A DNA stretch of 64,000 nucleotides from Arenibacter troitsensis (GTDB lineage: Bacteria; Bacteroidota; Bacteroidia; Flavobacteriales; Flavobacteriaceae). Where the stretch lies: assembly GCF_900177645.1 (NCBI RefSeq), contig NZ_FXAO01000008.1, forward strand, positions 124,001-188,000, in the 5' to 3' direction. This document shows, piece after piece, positions 18,076 to 26,247 of the stretch (position 1 is its first letter; the number at the start of each line of letters is the position of its first letter). Under the pieces are notes generated by a model. That model made no database searches, was not told the origin of the DNA, and was given only the letters and a program-made list of their open reading frames with translations. The translations under genes and the position numbers were made by a program.

Positions 18076-18801
18076 ATGAACGAATTGGATTTGGAACTAT
18101 ACGAAGCATATCTAGACAACACCCTTGATTCGGAAGCTAAAAAAGCCTTCGAGGCGCGTTTGTTGGATGATACCTCTTTTAAGGAATCTTTTGAAGCTTA
18201 CAAGGAAACTTCCGTTTTCCTGTCTGAAAAGTACTCCGACCAAGAAGACCTAAACGCCTTCGAAAATAATCTCAAAAACCTTAGCGAGGAGCATTTTACC
18301 AAAAAAACGTCCTCGGGCTACAAGACTGAAATTTGGAAGTACGCAGCCGCAATTGTCATGTTGATCACTATTGGAGGGTTTTTTCTTATGGATAATGATC
18401 AGCCGCAGTATACTGATTTTGCAACCTATCCAACTATTTCATTGGTTCAGAGAGGTAGTGGCGACCCAATGGCTAAAAAAGCAGAGAACGCCTTCAACAA
18501 CAAGTCATTTGAAGAGGCTACGGCTTATTTAAATGAGCTATTGGGTAATGACCCCAACAATCAGGAATTGTTGTTGTATAGAGGAATAGCCCAAACTGAA
18601 ACCGGGAACTATCAGAACGCCTACAAAGATTTGGACGAAGTGGCCTCTGGCAGCTCGGTTTATAAAAATGAGGCCTTATGGCAAAAAGCTTTGGGACTTC
18701 TAAAACAAAAGAATTACAATAAATGTAAGCTTGTTTTGGTTGAAATTCCACCATCGGCCGATGAGTATAATAAGGCCCAAACCCTGCTCAAAAAATTATA
18801 G
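18076..18801 (+). CDS. Single-pass membrane protein with periplasmic TPR; candidate anti-sigma factor
   Basis: 241 residues. An N-terminal acidic helical part (residues 1-85, with LYEAYLDNTLDSEAKKAFEARL, the opening seen in many membrane anti-sigma factors that lack the zinc motif) is followed by one membrane helix at about 88-105 (KYAAAIVMLITIGGFFLM). A periplasmic part then carries two or three TPR units (AENAFNNKSFEEATAYLNEL, ELLLYRGIAQTETGNYQNAY). The gene follows the sigma gene by four bases. The inferred topology, with the sigma-binding end inside and TPR outside, would let a periplasmic event release the sigma factor. The exported TPR-CHAT protein encoded nearby is a possible partner or protease. 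Function is inferred from arrangement. Confidence 0.8.
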   Translation: MNELDLELYEAYLDNTLDSEAKKAFEARLLDDTSFKESFEAYKETSVFLSEKYSDQEDLNAFENNLKNLSEEHFTKKTSSGYKTEIWKYAAAIVMLITIGGFFLMDNDQPQYTDFATYPTISLVQRGSGDPMAKKAENAFNNKSFEEATAYLNELLGNDPNNQELLLYRGIAQTETGNYQNAYKDLDEVASGSSVYKNEALWQKALGLLKQKNYNKCKLVLVEIPPSADEYNKAQTLLKKL

Positions 18802-18855
18802 ACCTAAGGCCATAATTAATTTAAAAAGGCAATACCAAGGCATTATATTTGAAGT

Positions 18856-20943
18856 ATGAAGCATTCCCTTTTTGTTTTTCTTTTTCTGATAAGCTTTGTG
18901 CATTCTGCCCAGCAACAGGACAAGGTAGATTTTATTCATGGAAAAGTGGATATAAAAATAGATCCCAAGATTGAAACCATCACGGGATCCGTGGCGTACA
19001 AATTTAAGGTACTACAAAAAGTGGATACCGTTTTTCTGGATGCCCAAAATTTAAAATTAATCCAGGTCACACTCAACAATAAAAAAGTCAAGGCTACCAA
19101 CAACGGCAAGAAAATAGTGGTCCATAGACGTTTTAAGGCCAATAAAACCTATACTTTGGAGGTCACCTATGCTGCCCTTCCCAAACAGACCGTATATTTT
19201 TTAGGTTGGAAGGATGACGTACTTGGCAACGAGCAGATCTGGACCCAAGGTCAAGGAAAATATACCAGTCACTGGCTTCCCAGTTTTGATGATATGACCG
19301 AAAAAGTGGAGTATGATCTGGATATCAGTTTTGATAGGACATATGAAGTCATAGCCAATGGTACCCTGGTTACAACCAAAGAGTTGGACGGATTGAAAAA
19401 ATGGAGTTTTAATATGGACAGTCCAATGAGCAGCTATTTGTTGGCTTTTGCCATTGGGGATTATCGTAAGAAAGATGTTGAATCCAGTACCGGGGTTCCC
19501 ATTAGCCTCTATTTCTACCCCAGTGATAGCTCATTGGTGGAACCTACTTATAGATATACTACTGCTATTTTCAACTTTTTGGAAAAGGAGATAGGAGTGC
19601 CCTACCCGTGGCAGAATTATAAGCAGGTACCTGTTAGGGATTTTTTATACGCAGGCATGGAAAATACGGGAACCACAATTTTTTCGGATTCCTTTGTTAT
19701 GGATTCCGTTGCTTTTAAGGATCGAAATTATGTTAATGTAAACGCCCATGAAATGGCACACCAGTGGTTTGGTGATTTGGTTACCGAGGTGGATGGCAGT
19801 AGCCACTGGCTCCACGAAGGTTTTGCTACCTATTATGCCTTGTTGGCAGAGAGAGCGCTTTTTGGTAATGAATATTATTATTGGAAATTATACGAATCGG
19901 CAATGCAGTTACAGGAAATGACCCAAGAGGATAGGGGAGAGGCCCTAATGGATCCCAAAGCCAGTAGCCTTACTTTTTATGAAAAGGGAGCATGGGCATT
20001 GCATATGTTAAGGGAACAATTGGGGGAGGAATATTTTAGACAGGGAATCCAACACTATTTAACAACGTACGGATATAGAAATGCAACCGTGGATGACTTT
20101 ATTAAGGTTATGGAGTTGGTCAGTGATACCAATTTGGATGCGTTCCGGAAGCGATGGTTGGAGGATAAGGATTTTCCTTTTGGGGAGGCTAAAACAAGCT
20201 TGATTCGTGAATCAGAGGATTTGAGGAATTTCTTGGGGCTGCAAAAGGAATTAATGACAAGTAGTACAGACAATGAATCCATAATAAAAAGGTATTGGGA
20301 AAACACAAAATCCGACCAATTAAAATCCCAAATTATCAAGACCTATTATAAATCAATATCCGACGATTTTATAAGTGAGGCACTAAGGAGCAATAACGTT
20401 AGGGTCCGTCAAGCCATAGCTCTTGCAGTAGGACAGTTCCCCTTGGACCTAAAATCTGAATTTGAATCCCTTTTGGAAGATGAAAGTTATATTACCCAAG
20501 AGGCGATACTGTACAAGCTATGGATAAATTACCCTAGCGACAGGGCCAATTATCTGAACAAGACCAAAGGCATCATAGGCTTTTCCAGTAAGAACATTCG
20601 CCTATTATGGCTCTCCTTGGCCTTACTGACCAAGGAGTACGAATCCAATAATACCAACGAGTATTATCAGGAATTGAGTCAATACACCTCTCCACTATAT
20701 TCAACTGAAGTTCGGCAGGGGGCATTTCAATTTCTGGATCAATTGATAGGTTTGTCAGACAACAATTTGTTGGACCTTGTAAATGCAAGCCAGCATCATT
20801 CATGGCAGTTTCGAAAATATGCCCGTTCATTATTGGACCAACTTTTGGAAAAAAAGGAATATAGGGATAGAATAGATAGACTGAGCGTAAAATTTAATAA
20901 GGAGGAATTGCGTTATATTAGCAACAAACTGATTTTAGAATGA
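18856..20943 (+). CDS. M1 family aminopeptidase, exported
   Basis: Zinc metallopeptidase of 695 residues with a signal peptide (HSLFVFLFLISFVHSAQQ). The N-terminal beta domain ends near residue 230. The exopeptidase motif GAMEN is present as YAGMENTGTT near 274. The zinc site HEMAH (His298, Glu299, His302) is followed 19 residues later by Glu321 in HWLHEGFATYY, and the expected Tyr lies in FYEKGAWALHML. The C-terminal third is helical and repeat-like, as in other M1 enzymes. The function is removal of N-terminal residues from peptides in the periplasm or outside. Its last bases overlap the start of the patatin gene by four (ATGA), so the three genes form a coupled operon. Confidence 0.93.
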   Translation: MKHSLFVFLFLISFVHSAQQQDKVDFIHGKVDIKIDPKIETITGSVAYKFKVLQKVDTVFLDAQNLKLIQVTLNNKKVKATNNGKKIVVHRRFKANKTYTLEVTYAALPKQTVYFLGWKDDVLGNEQIWTQGQGKYTSHWLPSFDDMTEKVEYDLDISFDRTYEVIANGTLVTTKELDGLKKWSFNMDSPMSSYLLAFAIGDYRKKDVESSTGVPISLYFYPSDSSLVEPTYRYTTAIFNFLEKEIGVPYPWQNYKQVPVRDFLYAGMENTGTTIFSDSFVMDSVAFKDRNYVNVNAHEMAHQWFGDLVTEVDGSSHWLHEGFATYYALLAERALFGNEYYYWKLYESAMQLQEMTQEDRGEALMDPKASSLTFYEKGAWALHMLREQLGEEYFRQGIQHYLTTYGYRNATVDDFIKVMELVSDTNLDAFRKRWLEDKDFPFGEAKTSLIRESEDLRNFLGLQKELMTSSTDNESIIKRYWENTKSDQLKSQIIKTYYKSISDDFISEALRSNNVRVRQAIALAVGQFPLDLKSEFESLLEDESYITQEAILYKLWINYPSDRANYLNKTKGIIGFSSKNIRLLWLSLALLTKEYESNNTNEYYQELSQYTSPLYSTEVRQGAFQFLDQLIGLSDNNLLDLVNASQHHSWQFRKYARSLLDQLLEKKEYRDRIDRLSVKFNKEELRYISNKLILE

Positions 20944-21851
20944 GAGCAATGGTAATTTCTGGTGGTGGTAGCAAAGGCGCATTTGCCGGAGGCGTGGCCC
21001 AATATCTGATGCAGGAATTGAACCATAATTACGATTTGTTTTTAGGTACTTCTACCGGCAGTCTTTTGATTTCCCATCTCGCATTGCAAAAAATTGAAAA
21101 GATCAGAGAGGTATATACTTCGGTGAATCAAGATGATATTTTTAGCAATTGCCCCTTTGTGATTAAAAAGAAATATGGCATAGAGACTATCGGGGTCCAT
21201 CATATCAATGTGATGAAAAATTTTTTCAGGGGCAGCAAGACTTTTGGGGAAAGTCATAATTTACTTCGATTGATCAAAAATACCATTTCCATTAAGGAAT
21301 TTGAGCATTTAAAAAATGGTCCCTTGGATATTGTGGTAACCGTTTCCAACTTATCGTTAAACCAAGTAGAGTATAAATCCATTAAGGATTGCACCTACGA
21401 GGAATTTTGTGAATGGATATGGGTTTCCTGTAATTATACCCCTTTTATGACATTGGTTAAGAAAAATGGATGCGAATATGCCGATGGGGGATTGGGCAGT
21501 ATGGTTCCGATTGAAGAGGCCATTAGGAGAGGAGCCAAGGTAGTGGATGCCATAATTTTGCAAACAGAGGTTACCCAATTGAATAGAATGCCCTCCAAGA
21601 ATGTATTTTCATTACTTACCAGTATGTTTGCCTTTATGTTGGATAGAATAGAACAACAAAATATAAGGATAGGCAAGTTTGTGGCCAACCATAACAATGC
21701 AATTATCAATTTCTATTATACGCCCACTGTCCTCACCACTAACTCCCTAATATTTGAAAAGGAAAAAATGACGGTTTGGTGGGAAAGTGGATTTAATTTT
21801 GCCAAGCATAAAAACGCTGAAACCAACCTTATAGAGACTGGGATTTTATGA
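20940..21851 (+). CDS. Patatin-like phospholipase, first of a tandem pair
   Basis: Lipid acyl hydrolase of the patatin family, 303 residues, with no signal peptide. The oxyanion-hole motif GGGSKGAFAGG lies at residues 8-18. The nucleophile elbow GTSTG contains Ser38, and the DGG motif (YADGGLGSMVP) contains Asp182, completing the Ser-Asp dyad. The segment WVSCNYTPFM precedes the Asp. It is translationally coupled to the M1 gene before it (ATGA overlap) and to its own paralogue behind it. The substrate lipid cannot be inferred. All catalytic residues are intact, so the enzyme should be active. Confidence 0.92.
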   Translation: MRAMVISGGGSKGAFAGGVAQYLMQELNHNYDLFLGTSTGSLLISHLALQKIEKIREVYTSVNQDDIFSNCPFVIKKKYGIETIGVHHINVMKNFFRGSKTFGESHNLLRLIKNTISIKEFEHLKNGPLDIVVTVSNLSLNQVEYKSIKDCTYEEFCEWIWVSCNYTPFMTLVKKNGCEYADGGLGSMVPIEEAIRRGAKVVDAIILQTEVTQLNRMPSKNVFSLLTSMFAFMLDRIEQQNIRIGKFVANHNNAIINFYYTPTVLTTNSLIFEKEKMTVWWESGFNFAKHKNAETNLIETGIL

Positions 21852-22741
21852 AAGCACTTGTTATTAGTGGAGGAGGAAGTAAAGGAGCTTTTGCCGGTGG
21901 AGTGGCCCAATACCTCATGGAAGTTGAAAAACGGGAATACGACATTTTGGTAGGTACCTCCACGGGCAGTCTCTTAATTCCACAATTGGCCTTAAACCAA
22001 ATAGACAAACTACATAATATTTATACCAACGTTAGCCAACGTTCCATTTTTAGCCTTAATCCATTTGTAGTACGGAAAAAGGGTGATAGGGAATATGTCT
22101 CCATAAACTTTCTAAATACCTTTCTACAATTTGTGAAGAGCAAGCGAACTTTTGGGGAAAGTAAGGCTTTGAGACGTACAATTAGAAAGAATTTTAGTGA
22201 AGCCGAATTCAGGAGGTTAAAAAAAGGAAAAAAAGATATAGTGGTAACAGTTTCCAACCTTTCCAAAAACCGGATCGAGTATAAATCCATTATGGATTTT
22301 TCTTATGATGAATTCTGTGATTGGATCTGGATCTCTTGCAACTATATTCCTTTTATGTCCTTGGTAAAAAAAGACGGATTCGAATATGGGGACGGTGGCC
22401 TAGGATGCGTTGTTCCCATTAGGGAGGCCATTAGACGCGGAGCCACGGAAATTGATGCCATTATCCTGGAGTCCGAAAATATGGAACACAACAAGGTTTT
22501 GGGCAAAAACCCATTTTCACTTATGCTGAGTATTTATGGTTTTGTTTTGGACCAGATTGAATACCACGACATTTCAGAAGGGGTATTGGCAGCAAAACAT
22601 AATGGGGTGCAATTAAATTTATATTACACCCCTACTAAATTAACCGAAAACTCCTTGGTTTTCAATAAGAAACTTATGTCCCTATGGTGGCAACAAGGAT
22701 ATAAGTACGCCGAGGATAAATTTTCTAGCGTGGATCAGTAA
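21848..22741 (+). CDS. Patatin-like phospholipase, second of a tandem pair
   Basis: 297 residues, a close paralogue of the preceding gene. It has GGGSKGAFAGGVAQYLM at residues 8-24, Ser38 in GTSTGS, and Asp182 in YGDGGLG, all at identical residue numbers, showing a recent tandem duplication without indels in the core. Divergence is greatest in the region after residue 45 and at the C-terminus. It overlaps the first copy by four bases. Its stop lies 7 bases from the stop of the convergent gene at 22749. Both copies keep their dyads, so they may act on different lipids or as a heteromer. Confidence 0.92.
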   Translation: MKALVISGGGSKGAFAGGVAQYLMEVEKREYDILVGTSTGSLLIPQLALNQIDKLHNIYTNVSQRSIFSLNPFVVRKKGDREYVSINFLNTFLQFVKSKRTFGESKALRRTIRKNFSEAEFRRLKKGKKDIVVTVSNLSKNRIEYKSIMDFSYDEFCDWIWISCNYIPFMSLVKKDGFEYGDGGLGCVVPIREAIRRGATEIDAIILESENMEHNKVLGKNPFSLMLSIYGFVLDQIEYHDISEGVLAAKHNGVQLNLYYTPTKLTENSLVFNKKLMSLWWQQGYKYAEDKFSSVDQ

Positions 22742-22748
22742 CATTTAG

Positions 22749-23267
22749 TTACCAAAGCTCTCCAATTTCCTTCTTAACAAAGGACAAAGCTGTTGCCGAA
22801 GGAGAACTTTTTTCCATGGTTTCATTTAGAATATCCTCACGGAGTTTGTCGGCCGAATCCGATTCGCTCATACCCGCCTTCCTGATCATTTGGATGGTAG
22901 CACTTTTTGCTGCCTTAATTATATTCCAACATTCATCCGTCATGTAGATTTGTTGGGATAGATTATGCTCAAACTCATTTTCAATACTTTTGATCAGCAA
23001 ATTTTCATAATCGTTTTTGTTGCTATTTTTTGGTCCTACCCTTACCACCAGACTGGGAATTGCAATTCGCTCTAGAAAAAGGGCCATTCTTTCGTATGCT
23101 TGTAATCGAATGGGCAATGTATTTTTTTGACTGTCTTTGTGCAGTAGGTAGCGTCTTCTTCCTTCTTCGTTTCTGGTATGTAATCTAAAAAAATAAAAGG
23201 CGACCACTCCGGTTACTACAGCGGGTAGCAAATAGGCAAATAGTTGAAAAATTTCATCTCCACTCAT
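22749..23267 (-). CDS. Conserved single-pass membrane protein of unknown function
   Basis: 172 residues. One N-terminal membrane helix (residues about 9-27, LFAYLLPAVVTGVVAFYFF) is followed by a basic stretch (RNEEGRRRYLLHKD) and a helical cytoplasmic part with IRLQAYERMALFLERIAI, which reads like a conserved motif. A long helical region with acidic and basic residues follows. I cannot name a family with confidence, although proteins of this layout are common in Flavobacteriia. It is not in an obvious operon and a terminator-like hairpin lies upstream. Confidence 0.75.
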   Translation of the reverse strand: MSGDEIFQLFAYLLPAVVTGVVAFYFFRLHTRNEEGRRRYLLHKDSQKNTLPIRLQAYERMALFLERIAIPSLVVRVGPKNSNKNDYENLLIKSIENEFEHNLSQQIYMTDECWNIIKAAKSATIQMIRKAGMSESDSADKLREDILNETMEKSSPSATALSFVKKEIGELW

Positions 23268-23388
23268 TTTGTATTGGTATTTTTTGGTTTGTTGATTAAT
23301 TAACGGCTTATTCCCTCAAAAATTATGGTGGGTTTCAATTTTTTACCTGTCCACACCATAATCTAGGTTCATCTAACCATGTCCAAAA

Positions 23389-23412
23389 AAAAAGCGCCAT
23401 AAAGCGCTTTTT
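23389..23412 (-). terminator. Terminator hairpin downstream of the OmpA-like gene
   Basis: A 9-bp stem (AAAAAGCGC with GCGCTTTTT) and a six-base loop. On the minus strand it is followed by a run of T (nine A at 23385-23393 on the plus strand). It lies about 117 bases after the stop of the gene at 23529. Confidence 0.7.
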
Positions 23413-23528
23413 AAAATTTGTAGACTATTTTGTCTGTTTTGTTTTAGAGTAAATTAAAATAACTACCCATAGGGAGTTTAAATTAATATACCATAAAACC
23501 TACAGATGGTAGCAAGTATTAAAACGTC

Positions 23529-24332
23529 TTATTTCATAGACTCTTTTACCAGTTTGAAGAATTCGTAAAATCTTGGCTGTACAATAATTTCAGTGGCAGT
23601 TTCTATGCTGTAAAGTCCTAATTCCGATTTCCCGGTGGCTACAATACGCTTAGGCTCTATTTGATATTTGCTTTCCAAGATCCGGGCTATGGCAGCAGCT
23701 TGTTGCGTACCGATCTCCCAATTATTCAATTTGTTGTCTTTGGATTCTACCAAATTGCTATTGCTAACAATTTGAATGTCCATTGTTGGGTTGGCCTTTA
23801 AAATACTTCCAATCTTGGCAATAATGGCCTCTGCCTTGTCCTGCACTTTGAAATTCTTGGAATTCTCCCCAAATATATAACTATTGTCCATCACGACGGC
23901 TACGGCACCATTACTAACAGTTATCTTGGGATCACTGCCCAATGTTTGTTTAAATTGGGTAAAAACAGCTAGGGTAATAGAGTCGTGGCTGCTTAAAGCA
24001 TCATTGATAACCCTTAATTGCGCTTCCTTTTGAACAAGGCTTTCCAGGGTACTATTTATGTGGTCCGATCTCTTATTGGAGGCTTCCGTAAAGCTGTTCA
24101 AATTTTTTAATAGATTGGAATTGGTTTCCTTAAGCTCATTCACCTGCGCTTCGTAAGATTCTACTTTTGCCGAAGCAATTCTTTCTTCGCGTTTGGATTC
24201 CGACAGGGCCGTTTCCGCCTCCCTAAGCTTGGACCTTAGTCCATCTACTTCCAAGATAAGATCTTTTTTGCTTTGCGCCTGTGAAATGGATATGCACATT
24301 AATAAAATTAGAATGGTAAAAATTCTTTTCAT
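23529..24332 (-). CDS. Periplasmic coiled-coil / OmpA-like protein lacking peptidoglycan-binding residues
   Basis: 267 residues with a signal peptide (FTILILLMCISISQAQ), a coiled coil over about residues 20-110, and an OmpA-like C-terminal domain (about 125-260). It is a paralogue of the lipoprotein at 31895: both share the coiled coil, SLES/TLESL, ND-x-DS, the GVVFVS/GAVAVV strand and the end FxxFxxxxKE. In the paralogue the OmpA ligand residues are HTD, NWDLSVKRA and NRRTRI. Here they read SNSN, NWEIGTQQA and ATEIIV, so the Asp and Arg that hold diaminopimelate are gone. It probably does not bind peptidoglycan. The lipid anchor is also absent. Confidence 0.8.
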   Translation of the reverse strand: MKRIFTILILLMCISISQAQSKKDLILEVDGLRSKLREAETALSESKREERIASAKVESYEAQVNELKETNSNLLKNLNSFTEASNKRSDHINSTLESLVQKEAQLRVINDALSSHDSITLAVFTQFKQTLGSDPKITVSNGAVAVVMDNSYIFGENSKNFKVQDKAEAIIAKIGSILKANPTMDIQIVSNSNLVESKDNKLNNWEIGTQQAAAIARILESKYQIEPKRIVATGKSELGLYSIETATEIIVQPRFYEFFKLVKESMK

Positions 24333-24537
24333 CTGTTATTATTTATTTGTTTTTAATGGTCGGATGCAATGCCTTATTAATCATTTCCCTCCCCAAAATA
24401 TTGGGAAGTACGCAAGTTGTTAATGGGCATTTCATAGATAAAATTTATTTATTTGAATATTCGGGTAATTCTATTTGGTTGCCTTACTGCAAGGATATGC
24501 CATTTGAATTTGCGTACAAAATTAATATTATATTTGA

Positions 24538-26118
24538 TTAAGGGCCAATCTTATTTTTCATATACTCTTTGCCTCCCAAATAGGGGCATTTATAAAGATC
24601 CTGTATTCCAGAAAAAGCTACCACGGCCTTATTATATCCATATGTAGAGGATAATGACCTGTTCAAATCATTGTCATCCACATTTACCTGAATATCATCC
24701 ATAGTAAACTGACAGGGATGTTCATATCCGGCAGCATGTGTTATTTCCAAGAATTCCTTCCTAAAGGTTTTGAAATATTGTGATAATCTATCAGATTTCA
24801 GAGGAACATTTATTCCCCCCTGTAACCATTTACTTTGGGTAGCAATTCCGGTCGGACACCGGTTGGTGTGGCACACCTGAGCCTGGATACAACCAATGCT
24901 CATCATGGCTTCCCTAGCGACATTTATACAATCTACGCCCATGGCAAATGCCATGGCTGCTTTTGCAGGGAACCCCAATTTCCCACTTCCAATGAACACT
25001 ATTCTATCTGTTAGATCATAGTTTTTAAACAATTTATAAAGACTGGAAAATCCGTATACCCAAGGCAAGGATACATGGTCGGCAAAACTTGGAGGGGCAG
25101 CTCCCGTTCCTCCTTCACCACCATCTACAGTAATAAAATCGGGTCCCTTTCCAGTTTCTATCATCAATTTAGCCAATTCCTCCCACTGATCCAATTTACC
25201 AATGGCTCCTTTTATGCCGACGGGCAGGCCTGTTTGTTCCGCAATATCTTCAATTAACTGCATTAGTTCCGGTACGGAACTAAAAGCGGAATGGGTAGCT
25301 GGGGACAATACATCCTTGCCCATTGCAACGCCTCTAATTTCACTAATTTCAAGGGTAATCTTTGCAGCTGGCAATACCCCTCCCTTACCTGGTTTTGCAC
25401 CCTGTGAAATTTTAATTTCAATAGCCTTGATGCTAGGATTGTCCAAAACCAGTTGCTTCATTTTTTCCATGGAAAAATTTCCATCTTCAGTTCGTACCCC
25501 AAAGTATCCTGTTCCAAAGTGAAATATAACATCCCCACCTTGTTTATGATAAGGGGAAAGTCCACCTTCCCCTGTATTTTGATAAGCTCCCGATTTTTTT
25601 ACACCATTGTTCATGGCATCTACTGCCGCAGCGGATAGAGACCCAAAACTCATGGCCGAGACATTGATTACAGATGCAGGCCTATAGGGCTTTTTACGTT
25701 TGTTATACGATCCAATGACTTTGGCACAGGGCAAAAAACAGGGGTCGCTTATGTTAGGGTGACCTCCGGGAAGCTTATAGGCCATCATCCGGTTCTTGAC
25801 AAAAATATGTTGATGTGCATAAATGTCCCTGTCCGTTCCAAAGCCTTCATAATTGTTTTCCTTCTTCGCCGAGGCATAGATCCAACCTCTTTCTATACGG
25901 TTAAATGGGAGTTCTTCCCTATTGTTGGCAACAAAATATTGTCTCATTTCAGGTCCAATACTTTCTAGCCAATACCTTAAATGGCCTACTATAGGGAAGT
26001 TATGTGAAATGGTGTGATTCTTCTGTACAAAGACATCCCTTATAGCCACCAAGGCTAAAAACACTATTGCCCATGCCCACCAAGGTAGGTTGGCTAGGGC
26101 GTTTAACATTGAATCCAT
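24538..26118 (-). CDS. FMN-binding glutamate synthase family protein, membrane-anchored
   Basis: 526 residues. An N-terminal membrane helix (WWAWAIVFLALVAIRDVF) precedes a domain like the FMN/iron-sulfur part of the glutamate synthase large subunit: INVSAMSFGSLSAAAVDAMN, GEGGLSPYH, IEIKISQGAKPGKGG, FITVDGGEGGTGAAP, and the cysteine cluster CIQAQVCHTNRCPTGIATQ for a 3Fe-4S centre. No amidotransferase domain is present, so this is the stand-alone family, whose physiological reaction is not well established. A TAnnTTTG-like element (minus strand, 26191-26198) lies in the 129-base gap to the M20 gene upstream. Confidence 0.88.
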   Translation of the reverse strand: MDSMLNALANLPWWAWAIVFLALVAIRDVFVQKNHTISHNFPIVGHLRYWLESIGPEMRQYFVANNREELPFNRIERGWIYASAKKENNYEGFGTDRDIYAHQHIFVKNRMMAYKLPGGHPNISDPCFLPCAKVIGSYNKRKKPYRPASVINVSAMSFGSLSAAAVDAMNNGVKKSGAYQNTGEGGLSPYHKQGGDVIFHFGTGYFGVRTEDGNFSMEKMKQLVLDNPSIKAIEIKISQGAKPGKGGVLPAAKITLEISEIRGVAMGKDVLSPATHSAFSSVPELMQLIEDIAEQTGLPVGIKGAIGKLDQWEELAKLMIETGKGPDFITVDGGEGGTGAAPPSFADHVSLPWVYGFSSLYKLFKNYDLTDRIVFIGSGKLGFPAKAAMAFAMGVDCINVAREAMMSIGCIQAQVCHTNRCPTGIATQSKWLQGGINVPLKSDRLSQYFKTFRKEFLEITHAAGYEHPCQFTMDDIQVNVDDNDLNRSLSSTYGYNKAVVAFSGIQDLYKCPYLGGKEYMKNKIGP

Positions 26119-26247
26119 TTTCTAAAATATTATTTTAATGATGATATGAACGATATAAGAAATAGTGGAATACCAAGTAAGGCTTGATACCAAAGTTATA
26201 GTTGTCCCAATAATATATTAAGAATATTCATAAATTAATCAAAGACT

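Noticed and set aside
24347-24541. A 64-codon plus-strand frame between the OmpA-like and glutamate-synthase-like genes.
   Set aside because: Overlaps the end of the neighbouring gene, has a hydrophobic random-looking composition and no recognisable motif.
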